Positions 47,441 to 58,994 of a stretch of DNA of 64,000 bases are shown in pieces; within the stretch, counting starts at the first letter, position 1; each line of letters begins with the position of its first letter. A model generated the notes under the pieces. The model did not search any database, was not told the DNA's origin, and saw only the letters and a list, made by a program, of their open reading frames with translations. The translations under genes and the position numbers were made by a program. The stretch is from Saururus chinensis (taxonomy: Eukaryota; Streptophyta; Magnoliopsida; Piperales; Saururaceae). The stretch is from assembly GCA_035235625.1 (NCBI GenBank), contig CP141148.1, positions 31,311,057 through 31,375,056 on the forward strand, read 5' to 3'.

Positions 47441-48569
47441 TGCAGCCCCAAAGAAGATACACCCAACAAATTTACCTAGCAAACCCTCACAACTGAGTTT
47501 TAGTTGGATAAAATATGTGGGCCTCACACAAAGTTCATTTGGGCCCACATTCACTTTCCAACCACTAACTCAGTTGAAAGGCAACATTAATTTGTAATCA
47601 TCATATAAAGTATGACAAGGATCTCTTTGCTCCTTTTAGTCGGGACCTAAGGACCTTGGACACCCATGTCAATGAAAATGTACGGGAAGGAAGGCCTTCC
47701 TAACAAACTCATTCCATGTAGTAGTTTCTCAATTTTCCACCTATTCCCCTATGGTGACTTTTTGTATGTGGGTCCACAACTATAATGTCACAAACTGTAG
47801 GGGAGTATGGTTATTAAGTTCTCTCATAAAAATTCAATAGTGATGTTTTCGGCTCAACTCTACTTCCTCTCTTTCCCCTTCATGTGACCATGTCACTCTT
47901 AGTGGACTTCAAATTACCCTTGACTTTGGTCCACGAACCCTACAAAACCCAACAATTAAAAGTGACCAAATAGAGATGATTGAGCCATAGTCTATGGGAG
48001 ATTTATGGTGAGGACAAAGGTAGGGTTGTGTTCAAAATCCAAACCTAATTAGATCCGAATAGAACCGACTCGAGATTGACCCAAGTTGGGTCGAATGGGG
48101 TCCTATCTCAGGTCGAGTAGGGTCCAAGAAAAAATACCCAGATGAATCTTAGATCAGGTTGGGTTTAGCATGTAAAAAATCCAAGAACTGACTCAACCCA
48201 AGTTTTTAATTAACTTACAAAATCATATTTAACACGGGTTATATAAATTTTTTATAATTTTTCATAAGTAAAACCAACCCAATATAGTGTTGGGTTCCTA
48301 TTTCAGTTCTTGGGTTTTACGATTCCCTTCTTGGGTCAAGTCGGGTCCAAGTATCTTGGTTCTTATCTCGAGTCGGGTCTAGTAGAACCTGACCCAAGCT
48401 GTAGCCCTATACAAGGTAGAGACTAAAAAGGGCAAGTAATTGTAGAGGTGGCACCCCATTCTAGTGGCACCTAAACATTGTTGGATTTTAATGGGGAGGG
48501 TTGGATATTGCAATGTGGGAGTATGAGAGCTAGGATTACAAAAATTGTGAAGGCAAAGAGGCTGGTGAC

Positions 48570-48905
48570 TAGTGGCAGCAGCTTGGATAGCCCATGGCCC
48601 TGAATGGCCTAGCCAGGCCGGCCTACAGCCTGACCCAATGAGGCTTGATGGCGGTGCGGGTCGGGCCCAGCTTGACCCATGGGCTAGAGGGGCTAGCTCA
48701 ATCTTGCGGCTCCGCCTTCGCCATCATCCCTTTTTACCAAAAAAAAAAAAATTGCTTGACCGTGGCCAGAGAGTTGTGGCCTCTCTTGCTGAGGCTAGCT
48801 AATGGGGTGGGACTAGGCCGTGGGGTCGGGGTGGTTGTGACCTCGTTGGGTAGGCCGAGAGGCCCACTCCCCCTATTGGCCCAACCTACACTTTTGACAC
48901 CCCTA
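48570..48905. mobile_element. GC-rich insertion in unit B
   Basis: Unit A reads straight from 'aggccagtggc' to 'atccctagc'. Unit B has about 330 extra bases at that point, flanked by gtgac on both sides (near 48564 and 48911). The insert is rich in ggcc words ('ggcctagccaggccggcc', near 48607) and has an A-run at 48739. It resembles dispersed GC-rich plant repeats that I cannot name. Confidence 0.5.
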
Positions 48906-49740
48906 CCAGTGACATCCCTACCAAGAAAGAATAGCAAATAGGTGTTGAGAATTGAGAGAATAAATAAAAGGAAACACATTGAAACTTCGTTTACTTATAT
49001 AAGAGTATTGGTGTCATTAACCATGTCGATAGTTTAGAGGAATTGACTGAAGTAGACATGAGGTATATACTTATTTTGTGACTCGTTTTCTTATATTTAC
49101 CAAAGCATACTTCCAAGTATGTGAACCCCTAAACATGTGACAAAAAATGAGATACTCATCCTTGTGACATTTCTTAGAGAAATTCCTCCCTCCTCTAACT
49201 CAAACTCCTCTCTGGCTCCTCTACCTCTAGATATTCTCCTCCTCCACTTATGGCTTCACTTCACCTCCTCCTCCTACTCCTCATCCACATCCCCTCCTTC
49301 TCTGCCTCTTCTTCCTCCTTGTCATTCCCCTCTTCCTCCTCTTTTTTCTTTTCGGAATCCAATGGGATTAGCCTTGAACTAGCCATGGAGTCATTTAAAA
49401 ATCTTATTTTTTCCTTTATAAACTCCACTCTTAAAAAATGATGTCATAAGCACCATTGACTTTTTATCAATAAAAATTAATTTTATTTTTATTTGATTTT
49501 GAGCTTCAAACTTTAAAACTTTAAAAATTAAAACTACCAAACTAAAAATGTATAAAACTACAAAATTTGTCTCCTCCTCCACCACCACCTCTTACTCCTT
49601 CTTTATGGAATTTGATGGGATTGGTTGTGAACTAGCCATGGAGCCATTTTAAAAACTCATTTTTCTTCTTTAGAAAATTCAATCTTAAAAAATGAACTCA
49701 TAAACACCATCAACTTTTTAAAAAGAAGAAAGCATTTTAT

Positions 49741-50362
49741 TTTTACTTGATTCTGAGCTTCAAACTACAAAATTATAAAACTAAACAACTGTGTAACGGC
49801 AAAACTGTCAAATTGCTAATTTTTATAACGAATTTAAAGTTAAATTGCAAAATTGGTAAACAATAAGTTATCCTATAATAGGATACTAGTGATGGAGAAG
49901 GGTGTTCATGATGCTAGAGAAGGAGTCTATTATGAAAATTAGCAATGTGGTAGTTTTGCCTTTTGAAGCTCAAAAGCAAGTAAAAATAAATTTTATTTAT
50001 ATTTTAAATAGTTAATGATATTTATGGGTTTATTTTTTAATATTAGAACTTATTAAAAGTTAAAATTTTAAAATTACTCCACAGTTAGTTAACCAATCCT
50101 GATAATTTTAGGAAAGAGGAAAATGAGGAGTCATGAGAATCAGAGTTAAAGGAGGTAGAGGAGAGTTAGAGGCAAAGGGCAACTGGTTGAGGAGCCATCA
50201 AAGAATAGAGGAGCCAAAAGTAGAAGAGCAAAAGGGGAAGAAGTTTTCTTGAAATCATAAGAATAACCTCTATCTCATTTTAATACCTCTACTTAAGAGG
50301 GGGAGTACATATTTTTCTATTACACATTTGGGTATAAATATTTAGAAAAATTATATATTTTA
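49741..50362. other. Gene-free, AT-rich sequence after unit B
   Basis: It repeats phrases from the end of unit B in reverse sense (for example 'aagtaaaaataaattttattt' near 49979 against 'ttttatttttatttgattttg' near 49484). The end of the duplication may therefore fold back on itself. No coding sequence. Confidence 0.4.
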
Positions 50363-50557
50363 CTCCTTTCACCCTATATTTATAGCTATATTTAAAAAAA
50401 TAGTAATTTTTATTGAACAGTAAAATTTATATTTAAGAGAAGGGAAAATAAACTTATAATACTCTTTTTTAAGTACCCAACTATTGAAAATGAACAAAAT
50501 AAAGTTATTAATATGCAACAATTTTTTTGCCAAGCTATCAATTTAAGAGGGAGGGAG
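50363..50557. mobile_element. Stowaway-type MITE
   Basis: It begins ctcctttcaccctatattt after TA and ends with 'aagagggagggag' before TA (50558-50559). The length is 195 bp. Confidence 0.6.
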
Positions 50558-50583
50558 TAATTATATATAATTATATAAGGCCC

Positions 50584-50725
50584 GTTTACATAAGCCTAGG
50601 CTTACACGTGGTTGTGTGAGCCCAAACTCATCGAACTATCAAATTTAAATATAACGGCCCAAGTTACTCTGGCCAAGGTTAAGTAACATGGGCCATCATA
50701 CATAAATATGATAGCCCGATTTGCA
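50584..50725. mobile_element. MITE, gtttatatgagcc family, diverged
   Basis: It starts gtttacataagcctaggct and includes 'gtgagcccaaactcatcg' and 'aacatgggccatcata', in the order of the complete copy at 45510. Confidence 0.55.
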
Positions 50726-50732
50726 TTGTACT

Positions 50733-51031
50733 CCCTAATGTCTCAAATTTTAAATAGTTTATATAGGAGTGTTAACAAGCCAAGTATCGTTGAGCTTTAT
50801 AATGTTAAAGCTTGAGTCAAACTCTAATCGAGTTTGAATTCAAGCCGAGTCAAACTGCTAAACCATGTAATTATTACTTAGTTTAGTAATTAGTGACCCA
50901 AATATATTTAGAGAAAAATTATTAAAATAAACATAGTTAGTAAGTGGTTTAATGTGTTAGATTAAAAAATCAAATGAACTAATGTTAGCTTTAATTTTTT
51001 AATTTAGACTATTAATATATGATAGAGGGAG
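50733..51031. mobile_element. Stowaway-type MITE carrying another repeat
   Basis: TA-flanked ends 'ctccctaatgtctcaaattt' and 'gatagagggag'. Between them, about 50763-50870, is a stretch of 'aagccaag..gttgagct' words like those at 26270-26390, so one repeat is nested in the other. Confidence 0.5.
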
Positions 51032-54000
51032 TAAAATTTTATAAAAAAAATAATTTTAAATCTTATAAGACATAAAATATGAATTTTATTCACACGAGAG
51101 ACGTACCAGTCTCAGAAAGCAAATGGAAGCAAATGCCTGGGAAAGTCTTACAGGTTAGTCATTTTGGATTTTGAAATCAAATCCCTGAACTCCATAATGT
51201 TGCGATAGTCATTAGGATTTAGAACAATACATTTAAAATCCAGTGTTAGCGGATGAGGATTTAAAATTATTGTGCTGAGTTTCTGTAATGGAATGCTGAG
51301 AATTTTTCCTTGCGATGGCTTGTATTGTTTCTCCAGGTGTTGTTCCTTCTTCCTGAAAGATTTGATAGACATGCCATCATTAGATGCAAATAAGAGTTAG
51401 CTTTTTTGTTCTGAAGTTGTCGAAGTTTTTGCTCTTTTTTTTTTATTTCAAGATGCATATGTATCACCCATTTTTGTGCAAACTTCCACACGGCTTTTCA
51501 AATTCAAGACCGGACAATATCAAATGGACGTCCATTTGCGGAATTAATTTGTGTTTTGGGAGCGGAAAAATGGGGTAGAAAGTAGATGTGCAAGTGCAGG
51601 GAGAAGAAGAGCAAGTTGTTGAAGAAGGGTGTGAGCAAAAAAGCTGCAATTCAAGTGATGAGATTTCGTTTCTTATTTTAAATTGAAATGATTAGTGTAG
51701 CATATGCTAAACCTTTGTGTTATTGGGTTGTTAATTTGGTAATATCTGGATTAGAAGAAGAAACAACTGATGAGATTCTAGGAGAATTCGGTTGGTTAAG
51801 ACCTGCATGAATTTCTAGTATTGATTTCAACAATGGGATTGTGTTTGGTGGAACTACAAGCCTTGGAAATTTTTGGAGGTTATTGCTGTGGTGGGAAGAT
51901 TTGAAGCAGATTTTATGGTTTATATGAATGATTTAGATAGGTTTAATATCCCAAATTAGTCTTTACGATTGGGTTTCACAGTTAAGCTAGGCGTGTGTAA
52001 TGTACATAAAATCTTTGGGGCTTTGAGTAGGGAAGACATCATTCTAGTTAGCGGAGTTGCCGCATCGGATATTACTGTTCTCTCTGTTCCCAACGAGACA
52101 AATGGCACATCGAGTTCAGAATGTGTCCGATTAGATTTCAGAAATAATAATTATTTAGCATTCTCTGCATTGTAAATTTGTAATGAATTTTCTTTAACAT
52201 TACTTGTGCACTGGAATTAAGTGGAGCTTGTCACTGACACCAGGATGGCTCCACTAATCCCGATTATATATAGCAATCCGTTAACCTACCTAGCGTTGAT
52301 GGTTTTTCCAGTTACTGTAATATTTCATGTAGTAAATTTGCATGATAATGGTTTGTCTAGTTACTGTACTCTAAAAAATTAACTGCCCGTGAATAGAAAT
52401 GAATGCTACCAACAACAAAGCTTTCCAAGCCTTTTGGTGAACTTACTTGCCTGATTACGAAGAGATTTATAACCCTGAAGACCAAAACTGATCCTAGTAA
52501 AGTAACTATTAACTTTGCTTATGAAGTTGCAATATGTCTATATCTATATATTTGATTACTGTAAAGAAAGTATGTTTACTTCTCAAGGAAGCCAATTGAG
52601 TAAAAATGTGGTAATCTCTCTTCTACTGTGATGGTTCATCTATGCTTTACTTTACAGATAACAGTATGGGCTGTATGGCATCTTCTTACTATTATCTGTC
52701 AAGTGATCTTGCCAAGATGGGATTGACCCATGTGGTATGTGGATTGGTTGAGGGTTTATGCCATCCCATATTATTTATATGCATAAAACTATTTAGCTTC
52801 ATTGTAGTGTGATAACTACCCTTTTTGTATAGTATGATGTGTGTTTTTTTCATTTTTACCCCTTCATTGGTTTTGACTGGGAGGTTGCTGATAGGTTAGT
52901 ATTTGGTTTCTTATAGAATAGCAAGCCAAGGAGGGAGAGGGAATGGAAATGGAAATGGAAAAGCAAATTAAGTGGAACAAATTTTATTTGTATCTAAAAT
53001 AAAAAACTTAATTTGTAGACAAAATATAAAAACTGAATTGGTATTTATACCTGAGTACCTTGAAAACTCTTTTAATTTACATTTAAAATTTAAAATTTGT
53101 CAGAAAACCCTTCTAGTTATGTATATTGTGAGCCACATCAGAAAGCATGCACAGAATTAACTTCTACCTATGTGTTGTTTTTGTGTTGTAATTGTTCAGA
53201 TTTTAGTTCACTGTTTAAAAGATATACTTTCTGATAGCCATCTAACTAGTGACACAAAATAATAGCATTGGCGAGTGAACTTGAAGAATTATTTTGGTAC
53301 CAAGCTACTGCCTATACACCATTCTTTTGCTGTAATGATTTAAATTGAAGACTTGGATTTATTTCTGTATCTAACTGATGGTAACTTATGGTAGGAGCAA
53401 AGTTGTTTTTTAATGTTTACGTGGAAAAAAAAATAACCCTTATTTGAAAGGAAGTTCAACGAAGTATTACATTGTAGATTTCTCAAGTTTGATGATTTTA
53501 ATTGTAGAATTCCCAGACATCAATTTAAACTTTATTTGTTTTTTGTAAATGTTACAAGTAGAGCTCACACATGGCATGACAGAAATTGGCTTAACTTACA
53601 AGTTACAAGTGTGTCCTTCATAAGGCTAGATAGAAGTGGTAAGTATGGCTCATTTCTGGAGTGGGTTGCTTATATTTTTCCTCAATTTCAAGTGCATTTA
53701 ACCAGTGGAGAACTGTGATGATATTGTTTAGGAAATAGATTTTAGGGTTGTAACCAATCACCGGAAGAATTTAAAATGATCAGATTATTTCATGGAAGCC
53801 AATTTCTTAGATAGATTGATTTTCCTGGAAAACTTTTTCAAATAAGAAATCATAATTCGTACAAAATCAGAGTTAGGGCTGAAAAAACAGAATGTGGGTA
53901 GTGATTATGAGTTGTTGAAATGTCTTAAAGAAATTTTTTCTTGGATTTTAGCTGGTCATCTCTCATGTGGTGGGATGCCCAATTAAAATTGTAGCATTTA

Positions 54001-54488
54001 TAAATTGACTGGAAAAATAGTATTAACATTACTCTTGGTATATATTTGTTCAAGGATGGCAACTATATCAATTGTTTTTCTAATTAATTTCAGTATTGTC
54101 AGTCTTCTAACTTGTTTCAGTTTTCTCAGAGAATATGCTAAAGAAATGGTGATTAATAAATATCATACCAGATGACCACAGATAGGACACATAAAAACAT
54201 TGATTGTAGAGTATATGATAATTAAATGTACACTTTTTCTTGCAGTTACATAGAATAAAAACTAAATAAAAAAGCATAGATATAGAACAACTTTTTTAAG
54301 ATTGTAATTTGGATGCTCTGTAAATTTTAACATTGATCCTTGAACTCTTTTCCTTTTATCAACCACTGTCCTTGTCCACAAAAAACTGCCTCTAAATATT
54401 TTTTGATGCCATGAGAAATGTGAAATATTTCTATTGTAGAAGGGTGCATGCTTATGTATTTAAAAAGTAAGCTTAATGCTTTTTGCAG
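51032..54488 (+). other. Upstream and leader region of the VMA21 gene
   Basis: The coding exon of VMA21 starts after an acceptor at 54487-54488 (tttttgcag), so one or more non-coding leader exons must lie in this stretch. I cannot fix them. A 68-codon open frame at 51969-52175 matches nothing I know and may be part of a leader or chance. No other gene is visible. Confidence 0.4.
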
Positions 54489-54502
54489 GTAGTTGAGATC
54501 TA

Positions 54503-55898
54503 ATGGCAGGAGTAATCCAAGAAATTTTCCTTTCGTCAATGTTCATGTGGATGGCCCCACTTGCTATTTTGTATGGGTTCAATATGATTCCTGGTGAGCT
54601 TCTTGTTCCTGCAGTACTTTTGTTAATTGCCAATCTTTGCCCATCTTGGCCCTTTCCTGGTATAATGTCACTTGAGGTTCTTACTTCCATCTTTTCCAAA
54701 TGAAACTAATCGACGAATGGATGAAAACCACTCGAAACAATCTTAGTGAAAAGGTCTATGTATGAGATAGCTAGGCTATTGGTTCCACCTCCCGCTCTCC
54801 CCTCCCTCTTTTCCAGATTCCTGCATTAGCATTGTAACTACCACAACCGTACCTTATTTACATGGGACTTCACTTGGGACTTTTTACTACTTCTTGTGGT
54901 AAAATGGTCACTTATCTGACACTAAATCTTTTTAGGCTTGACATTTCAAAGTCCAAACATCAATGACAGAAAACGTAGATCAAAATGCTTGGTTATTGCC
55001 TTCTCCTTGAAGAGTGGTTTTTATTTGCCAGGACTTTCTAGTACTTCATTAATCACCTTTTTTTAATTTTTTTGTGCCGTATTGATGAGACTGCAAGGAG
55101 GGACGGAAAACAAGCACTAATTAGCTGTGTAGGTATGTGGCCTTTGGGCCTATCCTAACTGGCTTTGGTCTTTGTGGCTGGGCCTGATTTCATGCATATG
55201 AGTCCATCCCACCCCAATATCTTCTCCAGCTCAGTGATGCCTCTTCCATAGGCGATGCCTTACAGTAGTTTGTAGCTAAAAAAATGTACAGGAAAACAAA
55301 CACTAATTAGCTCTGTAGGTATGTGGCCTTTGGGCCTATCCTAACTGGCTTGGGCTTTGGGGGGGCCTGATTTCATGCATTTGAGTCCCCCTCACCCCAA
55401 TATCTTCTCTAGCTCGGTGATGCCTCTTCCATAGGCGATGCCTTACAGTAGTTTGTAACCAAAAAACAGGTAGGTACATAGGTATGGCAGTTCCTCATGA
55501 TTGTCATCATCAACACCTTATCCCATTTGGCTCTGTCCTTGTTGGCCTGCTGTGGAAATTATCGTGAACATAGTTCACTTCTATACATAACTTATGTTTC
55601 GCAAACATTGACAATAAAAATATCTTTGTTGATTCAAAGATATGGCTTTTAATGGTATGTCCTTTGAACAGGTTTAAGCAGTTTGTCTTCTTCACAGCAG
55701 ACAATATTTAGTGGGATCTTTGCTGTTATATTGGTGAATTTGGTTATTGGATTTTACATCTATTTGGCAATGAAGGAGCCTTCTGGGCAGCGGCATCAGC
55801 CAGATCCCAGATTCTTGGCTGAGGCAAAGGCTAGCATAAGCCAATCTGCTGTACGAAAGGTTGAAGATTCAGACCAGGCCGGCAACAAAGAAGATTAA
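54503..55898 (+). CDS. VMA21: VMA21-like V-ATPase assembly factor, 2 coding exons
   Basis: The exons are 54503-54593 and 55672-55898, with a GT-AG intron in phase 1 and a product of 105 aa, a normal length for plant VMA21. MAGVIQEIFLSSMFMWMAP and ILYGFN lead into membrane segment 1 (about 9-27). A short loop follows (28-43). Segment 2 (about 44-64, FSGIFAVILVNLVIGFYIYLA) precedes KEP, a conserved spot in the family, and a hydrophilic C-terminal tail. VMA21 is an ER membrane chaperone that helps build the Vo sector of the vacuolar proton pump. In yeast it carries a dilysine (KKED) ER-retrieval signal. Here the tail ends NKED, with Lys only at -3, so retrieval may be weaker or rely on other residues. 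The start is the first ATG of the exon, 14 bases after the acceptor. Confidence 0.92.
55105..55460. repeat. 186-bp tandem duplication in the VMA21 intron
   Basis: 'Ggaaaacaa(g/a)cactaattag' begins at 55105 and again at 55291. The copies share 'gtatgtggcctttgggccta' and 'ggcgatgccttacagtagtt', with few differences. Both lie within the intron 54594-55671. Confidence 0.9.
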
Positions 55899-56977
55899 TA
55901 ATGGAAGTTCCTGCTGCTCAAGTCATTAGATCTCCCGAAACATTTACAGAAATTAAAAAGTGCGTTTTTTTCCTGAAAAATCTCTTGAATTAATCTACTC
56001 CCTTGAGTGTTGAAAGTGATAATCTGGAATCTAAATTTTTTGTTCTCTGTATATTGCTTGTTATCAAGTGGATGCTGCACTCTCTGAAGCACCCATCAGC
56101 AAGGAGGACTGCAGGAGGAGCAAGTACTCCAGGATACACCATTTATGGCTCAAATTCTAGCTGCAGTTTTCTCTGCTTTCTCGCAAGAGGTCTGAACACC
56201 GTTCACAGGAATTAAATAATTTTTTGCTAATTAATTAACTGTAATAGTATACATTTATGAATCCTTCCATATTTGTATATCATATCCTAGGTATACTGTC
56301 TTTAAATATTATCATATATTTTGTCTATGTATGCCATACATATTACTTATATGGGTTTTCTCTCCATCATCTTGTTGTCTTCTACTGTGTACGTATGTAC
56401 GATTATTGTATCATGGGAGGCAAATGTCTAATGGATCTCAAGCACCACCAAGGGAGGACGAAAATTTGTCTCAAGGTACTGTAAGTTCTAGAATCGTATA
56501 TTAAGGTTTTTTCAACAGAAACCCACATAAGACTTTGGGTTTTTCTTACAATAAATGCTACTCATTTTAGTCAATGCCAAAGATGAGCAATTAAAGCCAA
56601 TTATCAATTGGCACTTTGGACCGGCAACCCAACCATGCTCGATTCACACCTTAAATAGGTCTTTTGGGTCCGTGCTCCTTTACTCCGTGGTTTTCTTGAC
56701 ATCAAGTAAAGTTTTGAAGAAAAAAAATTTGTCCCAATGAGATGAATCGCAGATGGTCTCAGTAAGCAAGAAACAACAACGGAGTATTTGTCATTTGGAA
56801 TTCAGAATTCTACTCCAACTTTATAAGGGCTTTGTTTTTTATGCTGGAGAGGAAACTGTGGTTGGAAGGTTTAAGCACTCGACACCCTCCTCAACCTACA
56901 ATGACCTAGCCAGTCGAGATAGGCCCATAGGGCCAACAAGATTGAGCTGCTATATGGATGGTTGTATGATAATACTA
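55899..56977 (+). other. 3' UTR and downstream flank of VMA21
   Basis: Non-coding. Candidate polyadenylation elements (for example 'aattaaataatt' near 56210) are present, but the site is not fixed. Open frames on both strands are short and match nothing. Confidence 0.4.
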
Positions 56978-57120
56978 TTCTCTTCGTCCCACACTAAAAG
57001 TTCCATTTGGTTTTTTTACAATGAATTAAAATTAATTTATCTTAAAAAATTAAATAAAATTATTAATTTATTTATTTTAAAAAACCAAATAAAAGTATTA
57101 ATGTAAGACAAAAAGAGCAT
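56978..57120. mobile_element. Stowaway-type MITE, decayed
   Basis: The left end ttctcttcgtcccacactaa pairs with 'taatgtaagacaaaaagag' at the right end. Inner arms of 'aattaaaattaatttatc' and 'taatttatttatttt' continue the hairpin. The right TA is lost. Confidence 0.55.
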
Positions 57121-58620
57121 TTGTTTAGACTTTCTTATTTTTATGAAAGTCGTGCTTGTCTATGTACAATGGGAAAGGGTAATACAGGATAACATAGCAC
57201 CCATCGTGCTCCGCAGCACTCCACCATGCCTCATCGACACCTCTGCCATTGCCTACTCTTTGTTTAGGCCCCTAACTTAAACTAATAAACAATCAAGAAA
57301 TACCTTTTATGTAATCTATCATGTTTAATCTATTGGTCATTGAACATTGATATATAAACAACATTTAAATTCTTCTGCATCTTCATTCTTTTTTTTTTAT
57401 AAAAATCTTCATCCTTTTCTTAAACATAAACAATCTTTTATTTAGATTTTCCCCCGTTAAGATTTTCATCTTTTTTGGTTTTGCTATTAGTCCCCACTAG
57501 GATCTCAATAGGATCATGCCTGGCTGTGTGAGCCTAAGCTCCCGTGCTATTTGAACCTTGAGTAATGTGGGCTGTCAAATGGCCTAATAAACTTAGGCTC
57601 ACGCAACAACAAATGAGCAGAGGCCGACTTCAACTTTTATATATATATATATATATAGTCATTTTCCCTTTCTTTTACACATTTCATTAGAAAACTCTAT
57701 TACTTTTAAGAATAATTTTAATTATAACAATCCAAATATAAGTTATGCTATGACCAGAAATAATACTCGTCCAATGCGCCTAATGAGCTGGCCCATAGGC
57801 AGGCGCATGTGTCGGCGAGCCTAGCATCTTCATATCAATGTATCTGAGCACGTCATCATTAGAAAGTTAGGTCTAAAAACATACGCCCCCTTGACTCCAT
57901 TCTCCTCTCTATTTTGGACCTTCTCATTCATCATCAATCCCATTCCTTCCTATACGTACTGAAAATAGTCTACCTCATTTGGCCTTTCTGCACTTTGGCT
58001 TCACTCCCCTCCATCATCCGCCGCAATCAATGGAGAATAGTTTGGTTCTAAGTAGACTCCTAAACCAACCTTAATCAAATTAATCGTACTGCAAATTCAT
58101 CTGTAAAGGGCCATAATGTGCTTGTCGCCCCATCCTCACTAACCTCCATAATTACACACATATGTCCATTGAAATTGGAAAGCCTACACGAATGGAGCAG
58201 CTACTTCTGTCCATATCATATTTAAACCTGTTTGCAGACTTGCAGCCTCTCCTAAATATGAACAAGGGGCGCCAAACTCCAATTCTCCAGACTGGAGGGG
58301 CCCAAATTTGACAACATGTTCAGAGAAGAAGAGAAATAAGGCAAGTCCAGTGACATGCTGGCCACCAATATAAATTAACTCCATCGTGGTCTATATAGGA
58401 ATGTTCACGTCACGCATGGAGTTGACCTCTTTTGTTCAATTTCTTCCCCAATGCCAGCTACTTTGTTGTAAACTCTATAGAAGGGGAGATTTTTAATGAA
58501 CCCCTTATTGGAGATGAGTGCATGGTAATAAAAGTTGGATGTAGCCGGTCATCTGACGGAGGTAATCAGCTGTAGCCTATTTTTAAAGGTCAAGATTAAA
58601 GAATATATATAGAGAGAGCC
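57121..58620. other. Intergenic stretch with a MITE copy near 57525-57640
   Basis: A diverged gtttatatgagcc-family copy is visible ('tgtgtgagcctaagctcc', near 57526, and 'taaacttaggctcacgc', near 57588), followed by a short (ta)n run near 57640-57656. The remainder up to the USP promoter shows no gene. Confidence 0.45.
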
Positions 58621-58670
58621 CTATTTATATGAGCTCGGGTTTATGTAGGCCGCCCGGGCTAGTATAAACC
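58621..58670. mobile_element. Short MITE remnant, gtttatatgagcc family
   Basis: 'Atttatatgagctcgggttt' followed by 'gcccgggctagtataaacc'. The ends are brought together, so this looks like an internally deleted copy about 290 bp upstream of the USP TATA box. Confidence 0.5.
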
Positions 58671-58930
58671 TTTTATATATATATGAACAATTATTTTAAA
58701 CAGCCTTAATGCTCGGTACCATGTGTTAAATTATTCATCAATAGCATTGGCAAATACTTTATGCTCGTCTGGGTCATATGGCATCTTAAGTCATCTACAC
58801 ATGTGGGCTCCACAGAATTGGTGGCTAGCACGTATAAGCCAGACCCACAAAGAAAAACTTTGAAATTGAGAACAAAATGAAGATATGCCATTACAAATTT
58901 AGAGTAAGGAAGCTGTTTGTCTCCTTGTCT

Positions 58931-58938
58931 CTATATAA
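58931..58938 (+). promoter_or_regulatory. TATA box of the USP gene
   Basis: Tatataaa in 'ctctatataaaccg', 64 bp before the ATG at 58995. This gives a leader of about 30-35 bases if transcription starts at the usual distance. It also argues against the in-frame ATG at 58917, which lies upstream of it. Confidence 0.7.
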
Positions 58939-58994
58939 ACCGAACTGCTTCTACCTCTTCTGTGTCACCTCCATTGGAGAGGCTAGACAGGGAG

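Larger units (their letters stand above)
44984..49740. repeat. Segmental duplication, unit B
   Basis: It starts with the same sequence as 32917 onward and follows unit A in the same order to about 49740 (anchors are given under unit A). It has none of the RING coding exons. A MITE with a (TA)n tract (45463-45682) replaces the region where the RING gene's leader exon would be. Other unit-B-only pieces are an aaccgaacc-type repeat (about 47073-47440) and a GC-rich insert (about 48570-48905). So unit B is a promoter-side fragment without a gene. Open frames such as 49137-49382 are Ser/Leu/Pro-rich low-complexity translations that occur in unit A as well (44391-44597) and look non-coding. Confidence 0.85.

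Noticed and set aside
51969-52175. 68-codon forward frame upstream of VMA21
   Set aside because: There is no similarity I recognise, and it is short enough to be chance in a leader or intergenic region.
58917-58994. In-frame ATG upstream of the USP start, adding 26 residues (MSPCLYINR...)
   Set aside because: It lies before the TATA box at 58931, so it is unlikely to be in the transcript.
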